Assembly (NCBI RefSeq): GCF_000741135.1
Contig: NZ_JGYU01000009.1
Coordinates: forward strand, 39,417 to 103,416
Direction: 5' to 3'
Length of the DNA: 64,000 nucleotides
DNA from: Bifidobacterium choerinum
Lineage (GTDB): Bacteria > Actinomycetota > Actinomycetes > Actinomycetales > Bifidobacteriaceae
The notes beneath the pieces are model-generated. The model had not been told where the DNA came from, did not search any database, and saw only the letters and a program-made list of their open reading frames with translations. Position numbers and translations under genes: made by a program. Positions 1-8,783 of the stretch are shown here, piece by piece (position 1 is the first letter of the stretch; the number at the start of each line of letters is the position of its first letter).

Positions 1-2196
1 CCGGCGTTTCACGTGGAACTCAGCACGCCGATCGAAGGCGTCATCCGCGTGCGCGCCACCCACTGGCGCGGCGGCGCGCAGGGCATCGGCTTCCCGATCA
101 TGCACGACGAGGCCGGCGGACGCGACTACGTGAGCGTCGTCACGCATGGCGACGGCGACGGCGAGACCGGCGAGCGCGGCGCGACGGCCTCGTTGCGCTC
201 CGGCGGACTGACGGCGACCGTCGTCAAGGGGCCGGAATGGAACCTCACGTTCACCGACGAATCCGGCCGCGCGCTCACGCAGTCGCGCGGCAAGTCGCTC
301 GCGCACTTCGCGCTCAACGACCTCGCCGACGTCAGCGCGGAGCCGGTCGGCGAGTTCGGCGTGACGCCGACCGGACTCGCGAAGGACGAATCGCGCACGT
401 TCACGTCGATCCAGCTTGCGCTCGGCGTCGGCGAGACCGTCTACGGCCTCGGCGAACGCTTCGCCGCGTTCGTCAAGAACGGGCAGAGCATCGACATCTG
501 GAACGAGGACGGCGGCACCGCGTCCGAGCAGGGATACAAGAACGTCCCGTTCTATATGACAAGCAACGGCTACGGCGTCTTCGTCAACGACCGCGGCCAC
601 GTCTCCTTCGAGGTAGGCACCGTGAACACCGAGGCCGTGCAGTGCTCGGTGCCGGGTGAGACGATCGACTTCTGCGTCATCTACGGGCCGACGCCGAAGC
701 AGATCCTCGACCGCTACACGCGGCTGACCGGGCGCCCCGCCATGGTGCCGGCGTGGAGCTACGGCCTGTGGCTGACGACGTCGTTCACGACGAAGTACGA
801 CGAGGCGACGATCACGTCCTTCGTCGACGGCATGGCCGAGCGCGGCATCCCGCTGAGCGCGTTCCACTACGACTGCTACTGGATGCGCGAGTTCCACTGG
901 ACCGATTTCGCATGGGATTCGCGGTTCTTCCCGGACATCGAAGCGACGCTTAAACGGCTGCACGAGGACAAGGGGCTGCATCTGTGCGCGTGGATCAACC
1001 CATACATCGGCCAGGCCGGCGCGATGTTCGGCGAGGGCATGCGCGAAGGCTACCTCGTGCGCAACCCGGACGGCACGATCTGGCAGACCGACAACTGGCA
1101 GGCCGGCATGGGTCTCGTCGATTTCACGAACCCGGACGCGCGCGCCTGGTTCAGAAGCAAGGTCGTCGCGCTGCTCAGGCAGGGCATCGACGCGATCAAG
1201 ACCGACTTCGGCGAGCGCATCCCGCGCGACGTCGTCTGGTATGACGGCTCGCCGAAGCTGTCGATGCACAATTGGTACACCGAACTGTACAACCGGACGG
1301 TGTTCGAGGCGATCGAGGAGGTGTACGGCGTCGGCAAGGCATGCCTGTTCGCGCGTTCGGCGACGGCCGGCGGACAGCGCTTCCCGGTGCATTGGGGCGG
1401 CGACTGCGAATCGACGTTCAACGGCATGGCGCAGACATTGCGCGGCGGTCTGTCGCTCACGTCCTCCGGATTCGGCTTCTGGAGCCATGACATCGGCGGC
1501 TTCGAAGGCGCGTTCCCCGATCCGGCCGTCTACAAGCGCTGGCTGGCCTTCGGCCTGCTCAGCTCGCATTCGCGGCTGCACGGCTCGACCGTCTACCGCG
1601 TGCCGTGGCTGTTCGACGAGGAGGACGAGCGGCAGGGGCGCAGCGTCGAACCCGGGCAGAGCGCCGTCGACGTGTGCCGCAAGTTCACGCTGCTTAAGCT
1701 CAGCCTGATGCCGTATCTGTATCAGGCCGGCATCGAAGCGCACGAACACGGCACGCCGGTCATGCGTTCGATGTTCGTCGAATTCCCCGACGACCCCGCA
1801 TGCCGCACGCTCGACCGCCAGTACATGCTCGGCTCGTCGCTGCTCGTCGCGCCGGTGTTCAGCTACTCGGGCGACGTGAGCTACTATCTGCCGGCCGGCG
1901 GGTGGACGAACTGGTTCACCGGCGAGCATGTGCGCAGCGAGCACGGCATGTGGCGCACCGAGCATCACGATTTCGATTCGGTGCCGCTGTGGGTGCGCGA
2001 CGGCTCGGTCATCGTCACCCATCCGGGTGCGATGACGCCGGACTACGACTACGCCGCCGACGCCGACGTGCGCGTCTTCCTCGGTGACGAAGCCGAGGCG
2101 AGCACGACGGTCACGTGCACTGACGGGCGTCGCGTCGTCTTCACGGCGAAGCGCGACGGCGACGGTGACGTCGTCGTCGATCGAACCGACTGCTGA
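1..2196 (+). CDS. GH31 alpha-xylosidase, YicI type (5' end outside window)
   Basis: Retaining exo-glycosidase expected to remove terminal alpha-1,6-xylose from the non-reducing end of xyloglucan oligosaccharides or isoprimeverose, in the cytoplasm. The KTDFGERIP motif holds the nucleophile Asp (codon 1204-1206) and the VHWGGD motif holds the acid/base Asp (codon 1402-1404); both match E. coli YicI. The YicI-like DCYWMRE segment, where YicI has Cys-Phe for xylose selection, is visible near 870-890. The reading frame is open to base 1. Comparison with the complete paralogue at 12621 suggests about 55 N-terminal residues are missing, so the GTG at 13 is probably internal. It heads the glycosidase cluster and ends just before a 20-bp hairpin. 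Family assignment is firm; the xyloglucan substrate is inferred from the neighbours. Confidence 0.93.
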   Translation, partial: PAFHVELSTPIEGVIRVRATHWRGGAQGIGFPIMHDEAGGRDYVSVVTHGDGDGETGERGATASLRSGGLTATVVKGPEWNLTFTDESGRALTQSRGKSLAHFALNDLADVSAEPVGEFGVTPTGLAKDESRTFTSIQLALGVGETVYGLGERFAAFVKNGQSIDIWNEDGGTASEQGYKNVPFYMTSNGYGVFVNDRGHVSFEVGTVNTEAVQCSVPGETIDFCVIYGPTPKQILDRYTRLTGRPAMVPAWSYGLWLTTSFTTKYDEATITSFVDGMAERGIPLSAFHYDCYWMREFHWTDFAWDSRFFPDIEATLKRLHEDKGLHLCAWINPYIGQAGAMFGEGMREGYLVRNPDGTIWQTDNWQAGMGLVDFTNPDARAWFRSKVVALLRQGIDAIKTDFGERIPRDVVWYDGSPKLSMHNWYTELYNRTVFEAIEEVYGVGKACLFARSATAGGQRFPVHWGGDCESTFNGMAQTLRGGLSLTSSGFGFWSHDIGGFEGAFPDPAVYKRWLAFGLLSSHSRLHGSTVYRVPWLFDEEDERQGRSVEPGQSAVDVCRKFTLLKLSLMPYLYQAGIEAHEHGTPVMRSMFVEFPDDPACRTLDRQYMLGSSLLVAPVFSYSGDVSYYLPAGGWTNWFTGEHVRSEHGMWRTEHHDFDSVPLWVRDGSVIVTHPGAMTPDYDYAADADVRVFLGDEAEASTTVTCTDGRRVVFTAKRDGDGDVVVDRTDC

Positions 2197-2220
2197 CAGG
2201 CGTCGAGGCTGTATCTAGAT

Positions 2221-2266
2221 GAACGCGCCGGGGGCGAACGGTATTTCGTTCGCCCCCGGCGCGTTC
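2221..2266. terminator. Perfect 20-bp hairpin between convergent genes
   Basis: Arms 2221-2240 and 2247-2266 are exact inverse complements around a 6-base loop (GTATTT). It sits between the GH31 stop and the convergent DedA-family stop, so it can end transcription from both sides. There is no strong U-tract. Confidence 0.8.
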
Positions 2267-2287
2267 ATGCATGCAGTTGCGGGGTGA

Positions 2288-3028
2288 TCAGGCGTTATCG
2301 GAATCGTCATCAAGGGACTCGACGAGCGGGGTTGTCTCGTCCTTGGCGAGTTCGGTCGCCGACGCGACCTTCTTTTTGCCGAACTTCGCCTTGAACAGGC
2401 CGACGAAGGTTGGAATCAGCGAAATGACGAGAATTGCGACGATGACGAGCTCGAAGTTCTCCTGGACGACCGGAATGCCGCCGAAGAAGTAGCCGAGCAA
2501 CGTGAACAGCGACGACCACACGAGGCCGCCGAGCACCGAGAACGGCGTGAAACGACGCCACTGCATGCCGGTGATGCCGGAGATGAACGGCATGAAGGTG
2601 CGGATGAACGGGAAGAAACGGCCGAGGAAGACGGCGAGCGGACCCCAACGGTCGATCATCGTCTCGGTCTTGGCAAGACGTTCCGGCGTCATCGCCTTGA
2701 CTTTGCCGGATTCGATGATGCGGCGGCCGAAGAAGTGGCCGATGAAGTAGTTGCATTGGTCGCCGAGGATCGGCGCGATCCAGACGACTGGCAGCAGCGC
2801 GGCGATCGGCAGCGCTGATTCACCGGTCGTGGCGTCGGGGGCGGCGAAGAAACCGGCGGCGAACAGCAGCGAGTCGCCGGGCAGGAACGGGAAGAAGACG
2901 ACGCCGGTCTCGATGAAGACGATCAGGAAGATGAAGCCAAGCGTGGGGGCGACGCCCATCGCGATCCAGCCGGCGATCGCGCCGCGCGGATCCTTGAGCA
3001 GGTTGGCGATGAAATGAATGAATCCCAT
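2288..3028 (-). CDS. DedA family membrane protein
   Basis: Integral membrane protein of the DedA (SNARE-associated/VTT) superfamily, a group now linked to phospholipid flipping and undecaprenyl-phosphate recycling. About 246 residues with the typical FLPGDSLLFAAG segment, a GDQCNYFIGHFFGRR stretch and the FGRFFPFIRTFMPFISG-like re-entrant region with conserved Arg and Pro. The tail is charged and acidic. I chose the ATG at 3028 because AAGGA lies 5 bases upstream; an earlier in-frame ATG lacks such a site. It stands alone and is convergent with the GH31 gene, with no sign that it belongs to the sugar locus. Confidence 0.88.
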   Translation of the reverse strand: MGFIHFIANLLKDPRGAIAGWIAMGVAPTLGFIFLIVFIETGVVFFPFLPGDSLLFAAGFFAAPDATTGESALPIAALLPVVWIAPILGDQCNYFIGHFFGRRIIESGKVKAMTPERLAKTETMIDRWGPLAVFLGRFFPFIRTFMPFISGITGMQWRRFTPFSVLGGLVWSSLFTLLGYFFGGIPVVQENFELVIVAILVISLIPTFVGLFKAKFGKKKVASATELAKDETTPLVESLDDDSDNA

Positions 3029-3167
3029 GGAAATCCTTGACGAGTGAGGACGCGGAAGCGCCGTGGCCATGCGTTACCTATTACCGGTTATCTTGTATAG
3101 CATGTCAGCCCTACGGCTCGGCGGCCGGAAAGGGTGCGGATGGTCGGGGGAGACGGTCGCGGAAGGG

Positions 3168-3320
3168 CTTAGCGAACGGAGTTGGGTGGCTGTGCGGCGG
3201 TTGCGGTCGCGGAGGTGCTGGTTAGCGAACGGAGTTGGGCGGAAGCGCGGCGGTCGTGTTCGCTGAGGTGGGGCTTAGTGAACGGAGTTGGGCGCGAGTG
3301 TGACAGTTGCGGTCGCGGAG
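3168..3320. repeat. 53-bp-period intergenic tandem repeat, array 1
   Basis: Three copies of AGCGAACGGAGTTGGG (third copy AGTGAACGG...) start at 3171, 3224 and 3277, exactly 53 bp apart. The spacers share a GCGGTTGCGGTCGCGGAGG-like block. The array fills much of the gene-free stretch 3029-3456; I see no gene there. The unit aligns with array 2 at 26.34 kb. Confidence 0.8.
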
Positions 3321-3456
3321 AGGAGGGTGATGCCGCAAAAGAGAGCGGCCGCAGCCAAGGAAGCGCTGCGGCCGATTGTTGAGGAAAGGGGAAGGGTAAG
3401 TCTGGTTTGTTTACCGGATGTCCATCTCGGTATGCGGCGCGGGTGCCGCGAGCCGA

Positions 3457-4110
3457 TCACAGTCCGGAGTTGGCGTTCACGTAGGTCGGGCGTTCGACCT
3501 CGCCGTAGCCGCCGTACTTCTTGAAGCCCCACAGCAGGATGAGCGACTTCGCGTAGGCGACCCAGCTCAGACCGAAGATGAGCATGAGCACGCGGATGAA
3601 CGGGACGAAATACGCCAGGCCGAGCGCGACGACATCGATGCCGACGAGCGCGAACGAGCAGGCGAAGGCGCGCCACGGGAACAGCGCGGCGAGCTTCCAG
3701 GTGCGTCCGACCGAATTGGCGAAGCGCGCCTGCAGCGGGAACAGGTATTCGGCGAGGAACAGCACGGCGACCGATGCGGCGACGAGGATGATGAGCGGGA
3801 CGTAGGCGGCGTTCGTGTCCCAGGCCACCCAGAACGCGAGGCCGAAGATGAGGACGGCAACGAGCGCGAGCAGCAGCAGTCCGGAGATGAGGCCCTGCTT
3901 GAACTCCCGCTTGAAGCGCTTGAGGTATTCGTGTACGAGCCGGATGTCGTCATGTTCGTCGTACTGGAACAGCGTGCTGTAGAGCGCCGCCTGCGCCGGA
4001 CCGATCGTGACGATCGGCAGCAGCGTGACGAGGAAGACGAGATTGAGCGCGGTGAATCGCGCGAGCGTTCCCATGAACTGCCAGAACGGCGCTTCGGTGT
4101 TGAACCTCAT
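3457..4110 (-). CDS. DUF624 (YesL-type) membrane protein
   Basis: About 217 residues with roughly five hydrophobic helices; the N-terminal FWQFMGTLARFTALNLVFL-like segment and the hydrophobic helices that follow are typical of DUF624/YesL proteins. These are often encoded beside carbohydrate ABC transporters in Gram-positives; their biochemical role is not known. It is divergent from the sugar-transport operon that starts at 4581. I chose the ATG at 4110 because AAAGGAAG precedes it; a longer frame upstream runs through the promoter region and has low-complexity Arg-rich sequence. A role tied to the transporter is inferred only from position. Confidence 0.8.
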   Translation of the reverse strand: MRFNTEAPFWQFMGTLARFTALNLVFLVTLLPIVTIGPAQAALYSTLFQYDEHDDIRLVHEYLKRFKREFKQGLISGLLLLALVAVLIFGLAFWVAWDTNAAYVPLIILVAASVAVLFLAEYLFPLQARFANSVGRTWKLAALFPWRAFACSFALVGIDVVALGLAYFVPFIRVLMLIFGLSWVAYAKSLILLWGFKKYGGYGEVERPTYVNANSGL

Positions 4111-4580
4111 GCTGCTTCCTTTCCGTGCCGTGGCGCCGCTGCGATGCGACGGCCGTGTGCGTCGTGCACCCGGCGACTCCGTATATATACGCACTGTATA
4201 TATCTGTCGGACGATGGCTGGCGGCGTGCAGATCGTTCTGCGGTTCGCCGTGCAGGGTAACGTGGTGGAGTTGTTGTTGGATGCATGTCCACATCGACTG
4301 TTGTTGATAAGTATATAAATAAGTGGCGCGCTTGTCTACTGCAACAGCATCGCGCGTGTCGCGAAAACGTTGCCGTTTCAAGGTAGAGCGAGTTCAGCTT
4401 ATGGTGAAACTTGCGTGTCGCCTTGTGTTTCCGGCGGGTGGCGCGCCATCGTGGCACGGGACTTCGTTATCTGATTTGACAAAGATAGTCGTTGTTTATA
4501 ATCTATTCAACAAGAAGTGAGAAAGCCTCGCGAGGTTGCGGGACTTGGAATCGCTGACATCAGTTTCCGAAGGAGGAGAG
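4111..4580. promoter_or_regulatory. Divergent control region of the sugar locus
   Basis: This 470-base gene-free region is clearly more AT-rich than its surroundings. It has the perfect palindrome CGTATATATACG at 4180-4191, a related GTATATAT at 4196-4203 and a TATATAAAT stretch near 4312-4320. The region controls the DUF624 gene on one side and the transporter operon on the other. The palindrome may be an operator or part of the leftward promoter; no regulator can be assigned by eye. Confidence 0.45.
4476..4502 (+). promoter_or_regulatory. Promoter of the sugar-transport operon
   Basis: TTGACA at 4476-4481 and TATAAT at 4497-4502 are perfect consensus hexamers separated by 15 bp, slightly short. 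The GGAGGAGAG ribosome-binding site and ATG of the first permease follow about 70 bases later. Confidence 0.65.
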
Positions 4581-5645
4581 ATGCAGACGTCGTCTAGTAC
4601 CGAAACCGATGAGACCATCGGTTCGACCGGTGGCGCTGCGGCGGTTGTCGGCAGGGAAGTCGAAGCCGCCGAAGAATCCAAACTGAGCCGCCGCGACCGT
4701 CGCGCCGCGAAGAAGGCGGCGAAGATGGCTGCCGAATCGCGCACTGACAGGAAGCATGCGATGAAGCTGTGGCTCTACGTCGCGCCGCTGCTGATCCTGG
4801 TCTTCCTGTTCAGCTACGTCCCGCTGTTCGGCTGGATCTACGCGTTCTATGACTACCAGCCGCCGATCCCGCTTTCCGAAAGCAAGTTCGTCGGCCTGCA
4901 GTGGTTCGAGATGATGGTGCAGAACCCGGCGCAGCTGCGCACAATCGGCCAGGTGCTGCTCAACACCTTCGCGATGTCGGGCCTCAACATCCTCACGTCG
5001 TTCCTGCCGGTCATCTTCGCGATCGCGCTCAACGAGATCCGCGCGAAGTGGTTCAAGAACCTCATCCAGACGCTCACGACGCTGCCGAACTTCATCTCCT
5101 GGGTGCTCGTCTACTCGATCGCCTTCGCGATGTTCTCGTCGACCGGCATGGTCAACGACCTGCTGCAGAACCTGCATATCATCAGCGAACCGATCAAGTT
5201 CCTCGACTCACCCGACCAGGTCTGGTTCAAGATGCTGCTGTGGAACCTGTGGAAGGGCCTCGGCTGGGGCTCGATCATGTACCTCGCGGGCATCGCCGGC
5301 ATCGACCCCGAACTCTACGAGGCCGCGCAGGTGGACGGCGCGAACCGCTTCCAGCAGATCATCCACGTGACGATCCCGCAGCTGATGCCGACCTACTTCG
5401 TGCTGCTCATGCTGTCGATCTCGAACTTCCTCAACAACGGCATGGACCAGTACTACGTCTTCCAGAACGCCTTCAACCAGAAGTGGATCCAGGTGCTCGA
5501 CCTCTACGTCTACAACGTCGGCATGGGCCAGAACAGCCTGTCGCTCGGCACCGCGATCTCGATGCTCAAGTCCCTCGTCTCGGTCGGCCTGCTGCTGCTC
5601 GTCAACTGGCTGTCCAAGCGCACGCGCGGCGTCGGCATCGTCTGA
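4581..5645 (+). CDS. Carbohydrate ABC transporter permease (LplB type)
   Basis: First of two membrane subunits of an oligosaccharide importer. The N-terminal tail of about 65 residues is charged (SRRDRRAAKKAAKMAAE) and is followed by six hydrophobic segments. The permease EAA-type loop is visible as EAAQVDGANRFQQIIHVTIP. About 354 residues. ATG 4581 was chosen because AAGGAGGAGAG ends immediately upstream; an upstream TTG is possible but poorer. It is followed 46 bases later by the second permease and then the binding protein. As is common for this subfamily, no dedicated ATPase is present, so a shared MsiK-like ATPase is likely. Confidence 0.92.
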   Translation: MQTSSSTETDETIGSTGGAAAVVGREVEAAEESKLSRRDRRAAKKAAKMAAESRTDRKHAMKLWLYVAPLLILVFLFSYVPLFGWIYAFYDYQPPIPLSESKFVGLQWFEMMVQNPAQLRTIGQVLLNTFAMSGLNILTSFLPVIFAIALNEIRAKWFKNLIQTLTTLPNFISWVLVYSIAFAMFSSTGMVNDLLQNLHIISEPIKFLDSPDQVWFKMLLWNLWKGLGWGSIMYLAGIAGIDPELYEAAQVDGANRFQQIIHVTIPQLMPTYFVLLMLSISNFLNNGMDQYYVFQNAFNQKWIQVLDLYVYNVGMGQNSLSLGTAISMLKSLVSVGLLLLVNWLSKRTRGVGIV

Positions 5646-5691
5646 TCCGCATCCAGCAGTCACGAATCGTGTATTGGGTTAAGGAGTAACC

Positions 5692-6648
5692 ATGTCAACC
5701 GCAACAGCACCCGCAAGCGCCAAGAAGCCGAGGAGGGCCAAGGCGAGCGTCTCCCCGGCCATGCGCCGCACGAAGGGCGAGAAGATCTACAACGTCGTGA
5801 ACATCATCATCCTCACGTTGTTCGCGCTGATCTGCACCTACCCGTTCTACTATCTGATCATCAACTCGCTGTCGAACAACCAGGCGGCCGCCGCGGGCGA
5901 CGTCACCTGGAGGATCGAGGGCCTGCACTGGGACAACTACAAGACCGTGCTCGGCCTCGACGGCCTGGCGCAGTCCGCGTGGATCTCGGTGGCCCGCACC
6001 GTCATCGGCACCGTGCTCACCGTGCTCGCCTCCGCCTACCTCGGCTTCATGTTCACACAGCAGAAGATGTGGAAGCGTTCGTTCTGGTACCGCTTCGTCG
6101 TCATCACGATGTACTTCAACGCGGGCCTGATCCCGATGTTCATCACGATGAAGAACTACGGCCTGACGAACAACTTCTGGGTCTACATCCTGCCGGCGAT
6201 TGTGCAGCCGTTCAACATCATCCTCGTCAAGACCTACATCGAGTCGATCCCGGCATCGTTGCAGGAGGCCGCCGAAGTGGACGGCGCGGGCACGATGACG
6301 GTGTTCTGGAAGATCGTGCTGCCGATGTGCACGCCGATCCTCGCGACCGTTGCGATCTTCTCCGCCGTCAACCAGTGGAACTCGTTCCAGGACACACTGA
6401 TCTACATGACCGATTCGAAGCTGTGGAGCCTGCAGTACTTGCTCTACACCTACATCAACCAGGCGAGCTCGATCGCGAACTCGGTCAAGGCGAACGCCGC
6501 GAACGCCGCACTGCTGGCCACGGCGGCGACGCCTACGGCGATCCGCATGACCGTCTCCGTCATCGTCGTCCTGCCGATCATGTTTATCTACCCGTTCTTC
6601 CAGCGCTTCTTCGTCAAGGGCATGATGCTCGGCGCAGTCAAGGGCTGA
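5692..6648 (+). CDS. Carbohydrate ABC transporter permease (LplC/YtcP type)
   Basis: Second membrane subunit of the importer, 318 residues, six hydrophobic segments. The family loop appears as EAAEVDGAGTMTVFWKIVLP, which contacts the ATPase in the cytoplasm. The C-terminus ends FFVKGMMLGAVKG, typical of this permease group. A clear TAAGGAGT ribosome-binding site precedes ATG 5692. It lies between the first permease and the binding-protein gene, with a hairpin in the 3' spacer. Confidence 0.92.
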   Translation: MSTATAPASAKKPRRAKASVSPAMRRTKGEKIYNVVNIIILTLFALICTYPFYYLIINSLSNNQAAAAGDVTWRIEGLHWDNYKTVLGLDGLAQSAWISVARTVIGTVLTVLASAYLGFMFTQQKMWKRSFWYRFVVITMYFNAGLIPMFITMKNYGLTNNFWVYILPAIVQPFNIILVKTYIESIPASLQEAAEVDGAGTMTVFWKIVLPMCTPILATVAIFSAVNQWNSFQDTLIYMTDSKLWSLQYLLYTYINQASSIANSVKANAANAALLATAATPTAIRMTVSVIVVLPIMFIYPFFQRFFVKGMMLGAVKG

Positions 6649-6654
6649 CCGTAC

Positions 6655-6678
6655 GCGGGGAGCCGTGCGGCTCCCCGC
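6655..6678 (+). terminator. Hairpin between permease and binding-protein genes
   Basis: GCGGGGAGCC (6655-6664) pairs with GGCTCCCCGC (6669-6678) around a 4-base loop. There is no T-run, so it may act as a partial terminator or an mRNA stabiliser that sets different levels of binding protein and permease. Confidence 0.5.
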
Positions 6679-6765
6679 CCCGATCCACGTTTCCGTACCA
6701 ACCACCAACCAACCAGATGTGCTCAGTGATGAGCCGAAGTTAGAAGGATACAAGGAGGTTTCCTC

Positions 6766-8531
6766 ATGGAAATCAGGAAGAAGATCGTCTCGGGAATCGC
6801 CGCGACGCTTTCGGCGGCGATGCTCGTCTCCGTCGCGGCCTGCGGCGGCAACGACTCCGCGAGCGACGGCCCCGACGACGGCAGCTTCATGAAGGTGGAC
6901 GTGTTCTCGTCGACCGCGAACTACCAGGGCGTCCAGAAGGCTGGTTCGCCAAGATCGTCAAGGACAAGTTCAACATGGAGCTCAACATCATCGCCCCGAA
7001 CGTGGCCGGCGGCGGCGACACCTTGTTCGACACGCGTTCCACGGCGGGCAACCTCGGCGACCTCGTCATCGTCGGCATGCAGAACGGCCGTCTGCAGAAG
7101 CTCGTCAAGTCGAAGCTCATCACCGACATGACGCCGTACTACGGCAAGATGACGAACGTCAAGCGCTACCAGGCCGGCGTGGACTACGTGACGAAGCAGG
7201 CCGGCCAGGACGGCGTCTGGGGCGTGCCGGGCAACGTGTCCGACGAATCGCCGACGAAGTCCGCCGACGGCATCGAACCGGCCGCCGCCCCGTACATCCG
7301 CTGGGACTACTACGCGAAGATCGGGTACCCCGAGATCAAGGATCTCGACGGTTTCGCGGACGTGCTCAAGCAGATGCAGGACAAGGCGCGCGAGGAGACC
7401 GGCGACGACGACATCTACGCCGTGTCGCTGTTCAAGGACTGGGACGGCGAGATGATGCAGAACGCGATGGCCGCCTCGCAGTGGTACGGCTACTTCGCGC
7501 AGAATTCGGTGCTCGTGCCGTCCGACGACAAGGATTCGCAGATCGTCCCGGCCTCCCAGGTCGGCAGCGCCTACGACAAGATGATCGAGTTCTTCAACAA
7601 GTGCGACCGCATGGGACTCGTCGATCCGGAATCGACGACGCAGAACTGGGACAACCTGTCGACGAAGGTGACGAACGGCAAGGTGCTCATGTCGATCTGG
7701 TCGTGGCTCGGCAAGCCGCGCATGAACAGCAACGAGAACCAGGAGAAGGGCGTCGGCTTCATGCTCGCCCCGCTGCAGGACATGGACGTGTACACGCCGG
7801 GCTTCCAGCCGGAGGGCGATGGCAACACCTTCATCGCGATCGGCTCGAAGGCGAAGAACAAGGAACGCCTCGCCAAGTTCATCGACTGGCTCTACTCGCC
7901 TGAAGGCATCTACGCCTCGGCCACCAACTCCGGCGGCGCCGCCTGCCCGAAGGACATGTGCTGGACGCTCAACGACAAGGGCGAGCCGCAGCTCAACGAG
8001 TTCGGCGAGAAGGCGATGTTCAACTCCGACGGCCTGCAGGTGCCGGCCGAATACGGCGGCGGCTCCTACAACGACGGCATCTCGACGCTCAACTTCAAGA
8101 CGGTGAACGCGAACAGCACCGATCCGGACACGAAGTCCGCGTACAACCCGCAGCTGTGGGCGACCCAGCTCGCGAAGCAGACGAAGCTGAGCGAGGACTG
8201 GTCGAAGCACATGGACGGCGCGAAGACCGACATCGAATACCTCGAGAAGGCCGGCAAGCTCGCCGTCGCGCCTGGCGCCACCTACACGCCTCCTCAGGAG
8301 GATTCGCAGATCTCGACGCTGCGCTCGTCGGTCAAGACTGAAGTGATCAACGCGTCGTGGCAGGCCGTCGTCGCCAAGAGCGAAGCCGAATGCCAGTCGA
8401 CCTTCAAGAACATGGGCACGCAGCTCAACGACCTCGGCTACGAGCAGGTGCTCAAGGTCGACGAGGACAACGCGAAGGCGCTGATCAAGGCCCGTCAGGA
8501 GATCGTCAAGGAGTACGCGGACAAGCAGTGA
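6766..8531 (+). pseudogene. Sugar-binding lipoprotein of the ABC importer, interrupted by a frameshift
   Basis: Extracellular solute-binding protein meant to deliver an oligosaccharide to the two permeases upstream. The first frame starts at ATG 6766 with a good AAGGAGG site and a lipoprotein signal (lipobox VAAC, Cys26). It reads correctly to about 6939, then turns into Ser/Arg-rich nonsense. The rest of the protein (KIVKDKFNMELNIIAPN onward to 8531) is intact in the -1 frame. One extra G at AAG-GCTGG (6937-6944) would restore a single gene of about 589 residues. The downstream body has no other defect and keeps normal codon use, so this is either a very recent mutation or a base-call error in a G run. 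Confidence 0.85.
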
Positions 8532-8581
8532 CCTTTCGGGTCGCCGCCTCCTTGCGGCACAACTGAACAACCGAAAGGGCG

Positions 8582-8648
8582 CCGCCGTCACAGGACGGCG
8601 GAGACCCTCGGCACGGGAGCGTCGCATCCGTCGGGATGCGGCGCTCCC
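8582..8648 (+). terminator. Two hairpins after the binding-protein gene
   Basis: CCGCCGTC/GACGGCGG (8582-8589 with 8594-8601) is followed by a 15-bp hairpin, 8615-8629 with 8634-8648, containing one G-T pair. They separate the transport genes from the glycosidase genes. Confidence 0.6.
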
Positions 8649-8660
8649 TGCAAATCACCT

Positions 8661-8683
8661 GTTGGTTCGATCATCGAACCAAC
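8661..8683. promoter_or_regulatory. Perfect 23-bp palindrome, likely operator
   Basis: GTTGGTTCGAT (8661-8671), a central C, and ATCGAACCAAC (8673-8683) form exact 11-bp arms. It lies about 100 bases before the fucosidase start and has no T-run, so it looks more like a repressor-binding site than a terminator. The TetR protein at 17860-18663 is a candidate binder by proximity only. Confidence 0.55.
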
Positions 8684-8783
8684 TCGGACGTGACAGCTGC
8701 GGCCGACGGCGCACGTCCGGCGGACACGGGGCGCCCGGAGCGCCATCAGACGGCAAAAGGATAACAACGAAGGGGAGCGTGTG

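Noticed and set aside
6931..6950. Programmed -1 ribosomal frameshifting
   Set aside because: The shift site CAG-AAG-GCT has no slippery X-XXY-YYZ heptamer and no downstream pseudoknot is evident. A single missing G explains the break more simply.
8615..8648. Riboswitch before the fucosidase
   Set aside because: The structure is a single simple hairpin of terminator type located before the likely promoter.
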